Below are positions 42,315 to 50,392 of a DNA stretch of 64,000 bases, piece by piece. Source of the DNA: JAXHUH01 sp034211175. Lineage in GTDB: Bacteria; Actinomycetota; Acidimicrobiia; Acidimicrobiales; CAIXPF01. Numbering within the stretch: the first letter of the stretch is position 1; each line of letters begins with the position of its first letter. The stretch is taken from contig JAXHUH010000051.1 of the NCBI GenBank assembly GCA_034211175.1, positions 1 through 64,000 on the forward strand, written 5' to 3'. The position numbers and the translations under genes were made by a program. Below the pieces are notes generated by a model. That model did not search any database. It was given only the letters and a program-made list of their open reading frames with translations, and was not told the DNA's origin.

Positions 42315-42992
42315 ATGAAGACCGAGGTCAGCTTCAGTCCTGCGTACGCCATGGCGACCGTCCACCTCCGACAGGGCGAGACCGTCAGCGCCGAGGCGGG
42401 GGCGATGATGGCGATGTCGCCCACCGTCGACATCGAGACCAGCACCCGGGGCGGTGTCCTCCGGGGCCTGCGCCGGTCGGTGCTCGGCGGCGAGTCGTTC
42501 TTCATGAACCAGTTCAGCGCCACCGGGCCCGACGCCCACGTGGTCCTCGCTCCGGCGCTTCCCGGCGACATCATCACCTGGCCGCTGTTCGGCGAGACCG
42601 TCTACCTCCAGTCGGGCTCGTACCTGGCGTCGGCCGAGGCGATCGACGTCGACTCGAAGTGGGGCGGGTCGAAGACGTTCTTCAGCCGCGAGGGCTTGTT
42701 CATGCTCCGTTGCAGCGGCACCGGCGAGCTGGTGGTGTCGAGCTACGGGGCGATCCACGCCGTCGACCTCGCGCCGGGGCAGACCTACGTCGTCGACACC
42801 GGCCACATGGTCGGTTGGGGCGGTGACGTCGGCTACGAGGTCCAGAAGGTCGGGAACTGGAAGTCGACGATGCTCGGCGGCGAGGGCCTCGTCGTCCGCC
42901 TCACCGGCCCCGGCCGGGTCTACATCCAGACCCGCAGCCCCGACAGCTTCGTCGACTGGCTCGTGCCCAAGCTCCCGACCCAGCGCTCCTGA
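42315..42992 (+). CDS. AIM24/TIGR00266 family protein
   Basis: 225-residue beta-rich protein from ATG 42315 with GAGGAGC upstream. Family hallmarks: LRQGETVSAEAGAMMAMSPTVDIET, FFMNQFSAT, YLQSGSYLASAEAIDVDSKWGG, FFSREGLFMLRCSGTGELVVSSYGAIHAVDL, VVDTGHMVGW and GGEGLVVRLTGPGRVYIQTRS. It folds as a double-psi or trimeric barrel of unknown biochemical function, conserved from bacteria to mitochondria. Confidence 0.92.
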   Translation: MKTEVSFSPAYAMATVHLRQGETVSAEAGAMMAMSPTVDIETSTRGGVLRGLRRSVLGGESFFMNQFSATGPDAHVVLAPALPGDIITWPLFGETVYLQSGSYLASAEAIDVDSKWGGSKTFFSREGLFMLRCSGTGELVVSSYGAIHAVDLAPGQTYVVDTGHMVGWGGDVGYEVQKVGNWKSTMLGGEGLVVRLTGPGRVYIQTRSPDSFVDWLVPKLPTQRS

Positions 42993-43040
42993 CCCGCACC
43001 GGTCGGCCCGGGATCGTCCTGGGTCGGCCGGGTCGGGGGC

Positions 43041-43778
43041 TCAGGCGTCCGGGGCGATGGCGAGCACCCACCCGAAGCCGAGCCGGCCGCGGTAGCGCTC
43101 CTCGTAGTCCTCGCGGCGCGACGCCGCGAACGCCTGCGCCGCGTCGGTCCCCACCGACTCGACCCCGGCGATCCACCGGTGCTCGAACTCGTCCCACTCG
43201 TCCAGGGTCGAGCAGTCGGTCGCGGTGACGTCCCAGCCGGCGCCCACGGCCGGTGCGGCGAGGGCGTCGAGGCCGACGGGCAGGTCGCCGAACGTCTCCC
43301 GCAGCCAGGTATCGGGCGGTTCGGCGAAGTACCCGTCGCCGACGACGACCCGGCGTACGCTCGCGGTGCGCATCCGGGCCCAGAAGGCGTCGAGGCTGTC
43401 GAAGACGTGGGTCGCTCCGAGGCACAGGACGGTGTCGGCCGGTCCCGACCAGTCGGCGATGTCGCCGACCGTGAACGACACGCGCTCGGCTACACCGCCG
43501 GACCGGGATCGTGCGCGTGCCCTCGCCACGAACCCGGCGTCGAGATCGATCCCGAGGCCGGAGAGGCGGGGGAGCAGCTGGGCGAGGCGGACCACGAGCG
43601 CACCCTGACCACAGCCCAGGTCGACGAGGTGGCGCGCGTCGTGGACCCACCGGGCGAGCTGGTCGACCCGCGCCGCACCCATCGGCGTGTTGTACTCGAC
43701 GGCCGTCGCGCCCGCGTCCATGAGGTCGCTCACCTCGAGCGGGCGGTCGGCGGGCGCGCTCGGCTCCGGGTTCTCCAT
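43041..43778 (-). CDS. SAM-dependent class I methyltransferase
   Basis: 245 residues. The Rossmann fold shows motif I HLVDLGCGQGALVVRLA, motif II LGIDLDAGFVARARARS, motif III FTVGDIADWSG and post-motif VLCLGATHVF. The C-terminal region is helical and Trp/Arg-rich (REDYEERYRGRLGFGWVL). Substrate unknown. Start ATG 43778. It converges with the AIM24 gene (48-base gap). Confidence 0.88.
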   Translation of the reverse strand: MENPEPSAPADRPLEVSDLMDAGATAVEYNTPMGAARVDQLARWVHDARHLVDLGCGQGALVVRLAQLLPRLSGLGIDLDAGFVARARARSRSGGVAERVSFTVGDIADWSGPADTVLCLGATHVFDSLDAFWARMRTASVRRVVVGDGYFAEPPDTWLRETFGDLPVGLDALAAPAVGAGWDVTATDCSTLDEWDEFEHRWIAGVESVGTDAAQAFAASRREDYEERYRGRLGFGWVLAIAPDA

Positions 43779-43969
43779 GGTCCCGATGCTGCCCGGTCAC
43801 CGGCTCCCGGTCACGGTCGTTTCCCGTCGCCGCGGCGTCGAGCGGTCGCTGTTCGGCGTGTGCGTCCGGGCCTGCTCATGGGGGTGCTGGCGAATCCGGT
43901 GCCCGTTCGGCCGCCGGGCTTGTCATGCTGGTCGAGGCCCTCAGATCCGCCAGCACGGGCCGCGCGCGC

Positions 43970-46900
43970 ATGACCACCCCCTCTGAGCTCCGTGACCGCC
44001 TCGACGCGGTGATGATCGACGACGGCCGCCGCCTCCGCCGTCGGATCGACCGCGCCGTCAGCCGGGCCGACGGTGAGCGGGAGGCGGCGCTGGCCGAGCT
44101 CGACGCCGAGGTCGCCAAGGCCGAGCAGCTGGTCGCCGCCCGGGCGGCGAGCGTGCCGGAGATCCGCTACCCGGACGAGCTGCCGATCACGGCGTGGCGC
44201 GACGACATCCTCGAGCTGCTGCGCAACCACCAGGTGGTGATCGTCGCCGGCGAGACCGGGTCGGGGAAGTCGACCCAGCTCCCCAAGCTGTGCCTGGAGG
44301 CCGGCCGGGGTGTGCGGGGCGTGATCGGCCACACCCAGCCCCGGCGGCTCGCGGCCCGGACGGTGGCCGAGCGCGTCGCCGAGGAGGTCGGTTCCGACGT
44401 CGGCGACACCGTCGGCTACACGGTCCGCTTCACCGACCGGGTCGGCGACAAGACGCTGGTCAAGGTGATGACCGACGGCATCCTGCTCGCCGAGATCCAG
44501 CGGGACCGGTTCCTCAACCGCTACGACACGCTGATCATCGACGAGGCCCACGAGCGCAGCCTCAACATCGACTTCATCCTCGGCTACCTCAAGCAGCTGC
44601 TGCCCAAACGGCCCGACCTCCAGGTCATCGTCACCTCGGCGACGATCGACACCGAGCGGTTCTCCCGCCACTTCGAGGACGCCCCGGTCGTCGAGGTGTC
44701 GGGCCGGACCTACCCCGTCGAGCTGCGGTACCGGCCGATCGGTGAGGACCCCGACGACGACCGCGACCAGGTCACCGCCATCTGCGACGCCGTGCGCGAG
44801 CTGGGCCGGGAGGGCCCGGGCGACGTGCTCGTGTTCCTGTCCGGGGAGCGGGAGATCCGCGACGCCGCCGACGCGCTCGCCAAGGAGGGCCTGCGCGACA
44901 CCGAGATCCTGCCGCTCTACGCCCGGCTGTCCGCCGCGGAGCAGCACCGGGTGTTCCAGGCCCACAAGGGCCGCCGGGTCGTGCTCGCCACCAACGTGGC
45001 CGAGACGTCGCTGACCGTGCCCGGCATCCGCTACGTCGTCGACCCCGGCTTCGCCCGCATCTCCCGCTACAGCCGGCGGACGAAGGTGCAGCGCCTACCG
45101 ATCGAGGCGATCTCCCAGGCGTCGGCCAATCAGCGTGCTGGGCGGTGTGGCCGTGTGGCGCCCGGCATCTGCATCCGCCTCTACACCGAGGACGACTTCG
45201 ACGCGCGGCCCGAGTTCACCGAGCCGGAGATCCTCCGCACGAACCTGGCGTCGGTCATCCTCCAGATGACGGCGCTGCGCTTCGACGACATCGCGTCGTT
45301 CCCGTTCGTCGAGCCGCCCGACCAGCGGGCGATCCGCGACGGTCTCGACCTGTTGGAGGAGCTCGGCGCGCTCGACCTGAGCCAGACCAACGTGCGCAAG
45401 CGGCTCACCCCGATCGGCCGCCAGCTCGCGCAGCTGCCGATCGACCCCCGCCTGGCCCGCATGGTCGTCGAGGCCGCCCGCAACGACTGCGTGCACGAGG
45501 TGATGATCATCGCCGCCGCGCTGTCGATCCAGGACCCCCGCGAGCGGCCGGCCGAGAAGCGCCAGGTGGCCGACGAGTACCACCGACGGTTCTTCGACGA
45601 CGACAGCGACTTCGTGTCGTTGCTGAACCTGTGGGACTACGTGCGGGCCGAGCAGAAGGCCCGCTCCGGCAACCAGTTCCGCAAGATGTGCCGCACCGAG
45701 TTCCTGAACTTCCTGCGGGTGCGGGAGTGGCAGGACATCTACAGCCAGCTCCGCCAGGTGCTGCGCACGATGGGGATCCGGCCCAAGCACCGCCGGGACC
45801 GGGCCGACGCTGATGCCATCCACAAGTCGCTGCTCGCCGGACTGTTGTCGCACGTCGGGATGCGCGACACCGGCAAGGAGGCGGACAAGGCCAAGAGCCG
45901 GGGCGGCAAGCCGCCGTCACGGCGGGACCAGCGCTTCGCCGAGTACCTCGGTGCCCGCAACGCCAACTTCGCCATCGCCCCCGGCTCGACCCTCTACAAG
46001 GAGGGCCCGCGGTGGGTGATGGCGGGGGAGCTGGTCGAGACCAACCGGATGTGGGCCCGAGTCGTCGCCCGCATCCAGCCCGAGTGGGCCGAGCGCCTCG
46101 GCGACCACGTCGCCAAGTACACGTACTCCGAGCCGTGGTGGGACGCCCGCCGGGGTGCGGCGGTCGCCAACGAGCGGGTCACGATCTACGGGATCCCGGT
46201 TGTCGCGGCCCGCAAGATCGCCTACGGGCGGGTCGACCCGGCCGCGGCGCGGGCCATGTTCATCCAGCACGCCCTTGTCGAAGGCGACTGGGAGACCCAC
46301 CACGCGTTCTTCGCCCAGAACCGCAAGCTGGTCGAGGAGGTGCGGGCGCTCGAGGACCGGGTGCGGCGCCGGGACATCCTCGTCGCCGACGACGTGCTCT
46401 TCGAGGTCTACGACCGTCGCATCGGCGACGACGTCACCTCGAAGGGCCACTTCGACCGGTGGTGGAAGCAGGAGCGCAAGCGCCACCCCGACCTGCTCGA
46501 CCTGACGTTCGACGACCTCGTCGTCGGCGGCGCCGACGAGATCAGCCTCTCGGCGTTCCCCGACGTCTGGCACGTCGGCGACCTGGCCCTGGCGGTCCAC
46601 TACGAGTTCGAGCCGGGCTCGCCGACCGACGGCGTGACCGTCGACGTGCCGCTCGCCGCGCTCGCCGGGCTTCCGCAGGAGCCGTTCGACTGGCAGGTGC
46701 CGGGGCTGCGGCTCGAGCTGGTCACCGAGCTGATCCGCTCGATGCCCAAGGACCTGCGCAAGACGTTCATCCCGGCGCCCGACCACGCCCGCGCCGCCCT
46801 GGCGCGGATCTCGCCGTCCGATGGGCCGCTGCTGGAGGTCTTGGCCCGGGACCTCGCCCGGACGTCGGGGGCACCGGTGACGGTCGACTCGTTCCACCTC

Positions 46901-47920
46901 GACCGGGTGCCCGCTCATCTCCTGGTGACGTTCCGGGTGTTCGAGCCCGCGGAGGACGGCTCCGGCGAGGTCATCGACCTGGCGGTGAGCACCGACCTCG
47001 ATGCCTTGCGGGAGCACCTGCGGGGCCGGTTGCGGGACGTGGTCAGCTCGGCGGCGGCGTCGCTGGAGCAGGACGCGATCACGTCGTGGTCGATCGGGGA
47101 CCTACCGAAGGCGGTGGAGACGAAGGTCGGCGGCCACGCCGTGGTGTCGTACCCGTCGCTGGTCGACGAGGGCGGCACGGTTGCCGTCAGGTTGCTGCTC
47201 GACCGGGATGCCCAGGCCGTCGAGATGTGGGGCGGGACCCGGCGCCTGCTGCGGACGGTGCTGCCGTCACCGACGAAGGCCCTGCAGCAGCGGCTCGACA
47301 ACCAGACGAAGCTGGCGCTGGCACGGCCGCCGTTCGGCGGTGGGTTGGCCGAGCTGGTCGACGACATCGTCACCGGGTCGCTGGACCACCTGATGGCCGA
47401 GCACGACGCGCCCGTGTGGGACGCGGTGGCGTTCGACGAGCTGCGCCAAGCCGTGGGGCTCGACCTGGTCGACACCGTGGTCGAGGTGGCCAAGCGGGTC
47501 GGCACGATCCTGGCGACCGATGCGCGGATCACCGAGCGGTTGGGCGCCATCACGCTGGAGGAGCTGTCCCCGGTGGTGGCCGACGTGCGCCATCAGCTGA
47601 CGAACCTGGTGTTCAAGGGCTTCGTGAGCGCCACCGGCGTGGAACGCTTGCCCGACGTGACGAGGTATCTCCAGGCGATCATGGTCCGCCTGGAGAACGT
47701 CGGCGGCAACGTCGGCCGGGACCGCCAGGACATGCTCCGGGTGAACAAGCTCGAGCGCCAGTACGAGGCACTCCTGGAGCACGCCGACATCGCCGAGGTC
47801 GAGCACATCCACTGGATGCTCGAGGAGCTGAGGGTCAGCGTCTTCGCCCAACGCCTCGGCACCACCCAGAAGGTCAGCGAGAAGCGCATCCGCACCGAGC
47901 TCCAACGCTTCGGCGGCTGA
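43970..47920 (+). CDS. hrpA: ATP-dependent RNA helicase HrpA (DEAH-box)
   Basis: 1316 residues, normal HrpA length. In order: GETGSGKSTQLPKLC (motif I), HTQPRRLAARTVAER (Ia), DGILLAEIQRD, LIIDEAHERSLNIDF (DEAH, motif II), VTSATIDTERF (III), VFLSGEREIRDAADAL (IV), VVLATNVAETSLTVPGI (V), QRAGRCGRVAPG (VI), then winged-helix/ratchet, OB-fold (DUF1605) and the long DUF3418 C-terminal domain characteristic of HrpA. It unwinds or remodels RNA, with proposed roles in ribosome rescue and mRNA handling. ATG 43970 gives MTTPSELRD; ATG 43925 would add 15 residues. Confidence 0.96.
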   Translation: MTTPSELRDRLDAVMIDDGRRLRRRIDRAVSRADGEREAALAELDAEVAKAEQLVAARAASVPEIRYPDELPITAWRDDILELLRNHQVVIVAGETGSGKSTQLPKLCLEAGRGVRGVIGHTQPRRLAARTVAERVAEEVGSDVGDTVGYTVRFTDRVGDKTLVKVMTDGILLAEIQRDRFLNRYDTLIIDEAHERSLNIDFILGYLKQLLPKRPDLQVIVTSATIDTERFSRHFEDAPVVEVSGRTYPVELRYRPIGEDPDDDRDQVTAICDAVRELGREGPGDVLVFLSGEREIRDAADALAKEGLRDTEILPLYARLSAAEQHRVFQAHKGRRVVLATNVAETSLTVPGIRYVVDPGFARISRYSRRTKVQRLPIEAISQASANQRAGRCGRVAPGICIRLYTEDDFDARPEFTEPEILRTNLASVILQMTALRFDDIASFPFVEPPDQRAIRDGLDLLEELGALDLSQTNVRKRLTPIGRQLAQLPIDPRLARMVVEAARNDCVHEVMIIAAALSIQDPRERPAEKRQVADEYHRRFFDDDSDFVSLLNLWDYVRAEQKARSGNQFRKMCRTEFLNFLRVREWQDIYSQLRQVLRTMGIRPKHRRDRADADAIHKSLLAGLLSHVGMRDTGKEADKAKSRGGKPPSRRDQRFAEYLGARNANFAIAPGSTLYKEGPRWVMAGELVETNRMWARVVARIQPEWAERLGDHVAKYTYSEPWWDARRGAAVANERVTIYGIPVVAARKIAYGRVDPAAARAMFIQHALVEGDWETHHAFFAQNRKLVEEVRALEDRVRRRDILVADDVLFEVYDRRIGDDVTSKGHFDRWWKQERKRHPDLLDLTFDDLVVGGADEISLSAFPDVWHVGDLALAVHYEFEPGSPTDGVTVDVPLAALAGLPQEPFDWQVPGLRLELVTELIRSMPKDLRKTFIPAPDHARAALARISPSDGPLLEVLARDLARTSGAPVTVDSFHLDRVPAHLLVTFRVFEPAEDGSGEVIDLAVSTDLDALREHLRGRLRDVVSSAAASLEQDAITSWSIGDLPKAVETKVGGHAVVSYPSLVDEGGTVAVRLLLDRDAQAVEMWGGTRRLLRTVLPSPTKALQQRLDNQTKLALARPPFGGGLAELVDDIVTGSLDHLMAEHDAPVWDAVAFDELRQAVGLDLVDTVVEVAKRVGTILATDARITERLGAITLEELSPVVADVRHQLTNLVFKGFVSATGVERLPDVTRYLQAIMVRLENVGGNVGRDRQDMLRVNKLERQYEALLEHADIAEVEHIHWMLEELRVSVFAQRLGTTQKVSEKRIRTELQRFGG

Positions 47921-47942
47921 CCCGGAGGTCCCTCGAGAGTTG

Positions 47943-47966
47943 CGTACGTCGCGTACGCTACGTACG
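47943..47966. promoter_or_regulatory. Three CGTACG iterons upstream of the toxin-antitoxin pair
   Basis: The palindromic hexamer CGTACG occurs at 47943-47948, 47952-47957 and 47961-47966, exactly 9 bp apart, 24 bases before the antitoxin ATG. The regular spacing suggests cooperative operator binding by the antitoxin or TA complex. Confidence 0.65.
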
Positions 47967-47989
47967 CTCTCCTGCGAAGGAGGGCTCCG

Positions 47990-48406
47990 ATGCCGGCTCT
48001 GACGTACTCGCGGTTCAACGACGCTCGGGCACACCTGAAGGACCTGCTCGATGCAGCCGAGGCCGGGCGGCCGGCGTCGGTGGCCCGCAGTGAGCAGTCG
48101 ACCGTGTTGGTCGACCGTGAGCGATTCCTGCAGCAGCTCCGATTGGTCAATGCCAGGCGAGTCGAGCTCGTCGCAGAGGACGGCGGCTGGGTCGCGCTGG
48201 TCCGGGACGCTCCCGTCGCTGCTGACGGCGACACCGTCGAGGAGGCAATCGGCGAGGTCATCGTCGCGCTCCGCGAGTACGCGGAGGACTGGTCCGATCG
48301 CCTTCACCTGGCGCCGAACCACGGCGCCAACTGGGGCCTGGTGCAGCTCGTCGACCACTCGACCGACGACGAGCTCCGGGATTGGATCCTGGGAACCGGG
48401 GAGTGA
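47990..48406 (+). CDS. Phd/YefM-like antitoxin with HicB-like C-terminal segment
   Basis: 138 residues. The N-terminal half (TYSRFNDARAHLKDLLDAAEAGRPASVAR, then TVLVDRERFLQQLRL) is prevent-host-death-like: a beta strand, helix, and DNA-contacting fold with the usual residue spacing. The C-terminal half (GGWVALVRDAPVAADGDTVEEAIGEVIVALREYAEDW) resembles HicB antitoxins. It would neutralise the downstream toxin and autorepress through the iterons. ATG 47990 follows GAAGGAGGG. The stop overlaps the toxin start (GTGA). Confidence 0.82.
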   Translation: MPALTYSRFNDARAHLKDLLDAAEAGRPASVARSEQSTVLVDRERFLQQLRLVNARRVELVAEDGGWVALVRDAPVAADGDTVEEAIGEVIVALREYAEDWSDRLHLAPNHGANWGLVQLVDHSTDDELRDWILGTGE

Positions 48407-48837
48407 GTGGTCGCGTCCCGACACGCAAGGACCACCAGCGCTTCTGCGAGGTCGAGGGCTGGGCGCTCGTCAGGAACGCCCGCGGCGGCACCGGTTCGCA
48501 CCACCTGACCTACGAGCTGGCGCTTCCTGACGGACGCATCCTTCGGACGAGGGTGTCGCACCCGCCGAACAAGCGGGACATCAGCCGGCGCCTGTTCGCA
48601 CACATCCTCCGCGATCAGCTCGACGTGGCGGAGGACGAGTTCTGGGCGTGCATCGACGATGGGCGGCCACCGTCCCGCGGTCGGCCCGCGCCACCCGAGC
48701 GTGAACCGCTGCCGCCCGAGATCGTCTCGCTGCTCGTCACGAAGGTCGGCATGACCGAGGCCCGAGTCCGTGAGCTGACCAAGGTCGAGGCCATCGGGAT
48801 TCTCCAGAAGTACTGGACCTCGCCCGACGACGCGTGA
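48403..48837 (+). CDS. Putative toxin (cytotoxic translational repressor-type, HicA-like)
   Basis: About 144 residues from GTG 48403, translationally coupled to the antitoxin. It opens PTRKDHQRFCEVEGWALVRNARGGTGSHHLTYELALPDGRILRTRVSHPPNK, where the double-stranded RNA-binding-like fold of HicA places its catalytic His (GSHHLTY), and continues RLFAHILRDQLDVAEDEFWACIDDG with a C-terminal helical part. Such proteins are annotated in actinobacteria as cytotoxic translational repressors of TA systems. Presumed role: mRNA cleavage or translation inhibition under stress (known for HicA; inferred here). The last 101 bases overlap the antisense DUF222/HNH gene. Confidence 0.75.
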   Translation: MSGRVPTRKDHQRFCEVEGWALVRNARGGTGSHHLTYELALPDGRILRTRVSHPPNKRDISRRLFAHILRDQLDVAEDEFWACIDDGRPPSRGRPAPPEREPLPPEIVSLLVTKVGMTEARVRELTKVEAIGILQKYWTSPDDA

Positions 48838-50036
48838 GTGGCCCGGTGGTCGTACCCGGGGTGGTATCCGGACGGGTGAGGGTGGCCGAGGTGTGGTCGT
48901 CGGTGAGGGTGATGTCCCAGCCGCCTTCGTGGACGAGGCGGTGGTGGCCTCGGCAGAGCGGAATGCCGAGGTCGAGGTTGGTGTGGCCGCCGTGTTCCCG
49001 CCAGTCGAGGTGGTGGATCTGGAGGATGGTGTGGTCGCAGCCGCGGATGGCGCAGCGGTGGCCGTACCGGTAGCGAATCGCGCGTCGTTGGGCTCGGTTC
49101 CAGTGGCGGCTGCGGCGGCCGACGTCGAGGACCTCGCTGCGTCCCTTGGTGATGATGCGGGTGAGGCCGGCGTCGCAGGCGAGGCGACGGGCGGTCTCGC
49201 CGCGGACGGCTCGGCCTGGTGCGACCTCGGCGGTGCCGCCGGCCGGCTCGACCAGGGTCTCGTATTCGACGATGACGTCGATCTGGGCGCGTTCGGTGTC
49301 GATGTCCTCGTCGTCGAGGCGGCTGACGGCGAGCTCGATCAAGTCGGCGACGGCGTCGGCTCGGCGTTGGCTCCAGGTCGGCCGGATCGGCCCGTCGGAG
49401 GCTTCCGCGGAAGCCCTTTCGTCGCCGACTGCGGCAGCGGATGCACGCTTGGCGAGGTGCTCGATGAACAGGTCGAGCACGGCGAGGAACCGTTCGGCGT
49501 CCTCGACCGGCAGGCGGATCTCGATCGTCGACAGACCATCCGCGCCCCGGAGATGGCGCACGCCCCGGCGTTCCCACGCCATGTCCGGTGGGAGGTCCTG
49601 GTCGCGCAGCTGCTCCCAATGTGACGCCACCCGATCGAGGTCCGCCGCCGTCCCGACACCGGCCGCATGCAACAGCACCTCGTCGGTCTCGGCGTCCGCA
49701 CCGGCGATTCGGGTGATCGCCCGCACCTTCGAGTACGACACCTCTCCAGCCGCCATCGCCGTCGCCACCATCGGCCGGCGCACCAGCTCGCGGGCGACCC
49801 GGAGCCGCTCCTTCGCCGTCGAACGACACATCCCGCAACGATCGATCAACCACGCCACTGTCGACAGGTGACCATCGAGCGCGAACTGGCCACGCTGATC
49901 GAACTCGCCCAACTCGCGTAAACCAGACGGCCTCGGCCGCGTCGAGTTGCCGTCGCCCTGCGATCAGTGAACGTCCACGATCGGTAGAAGAACGATCAGT
50001 GGGCTGCGTTGTCTTCTGGGCTCCGCCGTATCCCAT
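48737..50036 (-). pseudogene. DUF222 / HNH endonuclease, frameshifted near the 5' end
   Basis: DUF222 plus C-terminal HNH protein, of the repeated actinobacterial 13E12-type family. The main frame (start region 49912) contains EFDQRGQFALDGHLSTVAWL, the DUF222 helical body, and the HNH core HRCAIRGCDHTILQIHHLDWREHGGHTNLDLGIPLCRGHH. Its natural N-terminus (GRRQLDAAEAVWFTRV, from about 49960 to 49912) is in the neighbouring frame beginning at ATG 50036. Dropping one G from the GGG at about 49908 fuses them as FTRVGEFDQRG. The C-terminus after LTDDHTSATLTRPD drifts and overlaps the antisense toxin gene by 101 bases, so the end may also be damaged. Functional state unknown. Confidence 0.7.
49400..49415. 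repeat. 16-bp perfect palindrome, copy 1
   Basis: GGCTTCCGCGGAAGCC, inside the DUF222/HNH gene. An identical copy lies at 50117-50132; with flanking bases a 19-bp stretch is shared in inverted orientation. Confidence 0.85.
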
Positions 50037-50116
50037 CCACCGATTCTCTCACCGGGGTGTGACAGTGAGATCTGCGCGGAGTCGGGTTGTCGGGAACCAC
50101 TGCGCGGATCGTGCCG

Positions 50117-50132
50117 GGCTTCCGCGGAAGCC
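50117..50132. repeat. 16-bp perfect palindrome, copy 2
   Basis: GGCTTCCGCGGAAGCC in the intergenic region upstream of the arylsulfatase, 717 bases from copy 1. The region 50037-50392 has no gene; besides this it holds the palindrome at 50290. Confidence 0.85.
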
Positions 50133-50289
50133 TCGTTCGCAAAGCGCCCGAATGCTCACTCGAAGCGTTCGCTCGGGGTCGTTGTCGCTCCAACGTGGCG
50201 CGCACCACCAATGGGCGCCCCGAAGTCGGCTCGGTCGGCTCCCACCCTGACGGAGCATCACCCGCTGAGTGTGATGTGGCGGCCACGCC

Positions 50290-50303
50290 ACCGTACGTAC
50301 GGT
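50290..50303. promoter_or_regulatory. Candidate operator upstream of the arylsulfatase
   Basis: ACCGTACGTACGGT is a perfect 14-bp palindrome 90 bases upstream of the arylsulfatase ATG. It contains two overlapping CGTACG hexamers, the unit also found three times in front of the toxin-antitoxin pair. Confidence 0.5.
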
Positions 50304-50392
50304 CCGCGGTCGAGGCCGGAGCGCGACCAGCGCCCCGGGCGCTGCTGTCGACCGACGACGTGCCCCGGAGGCCGTCGCAGGAGGCTCAACCG

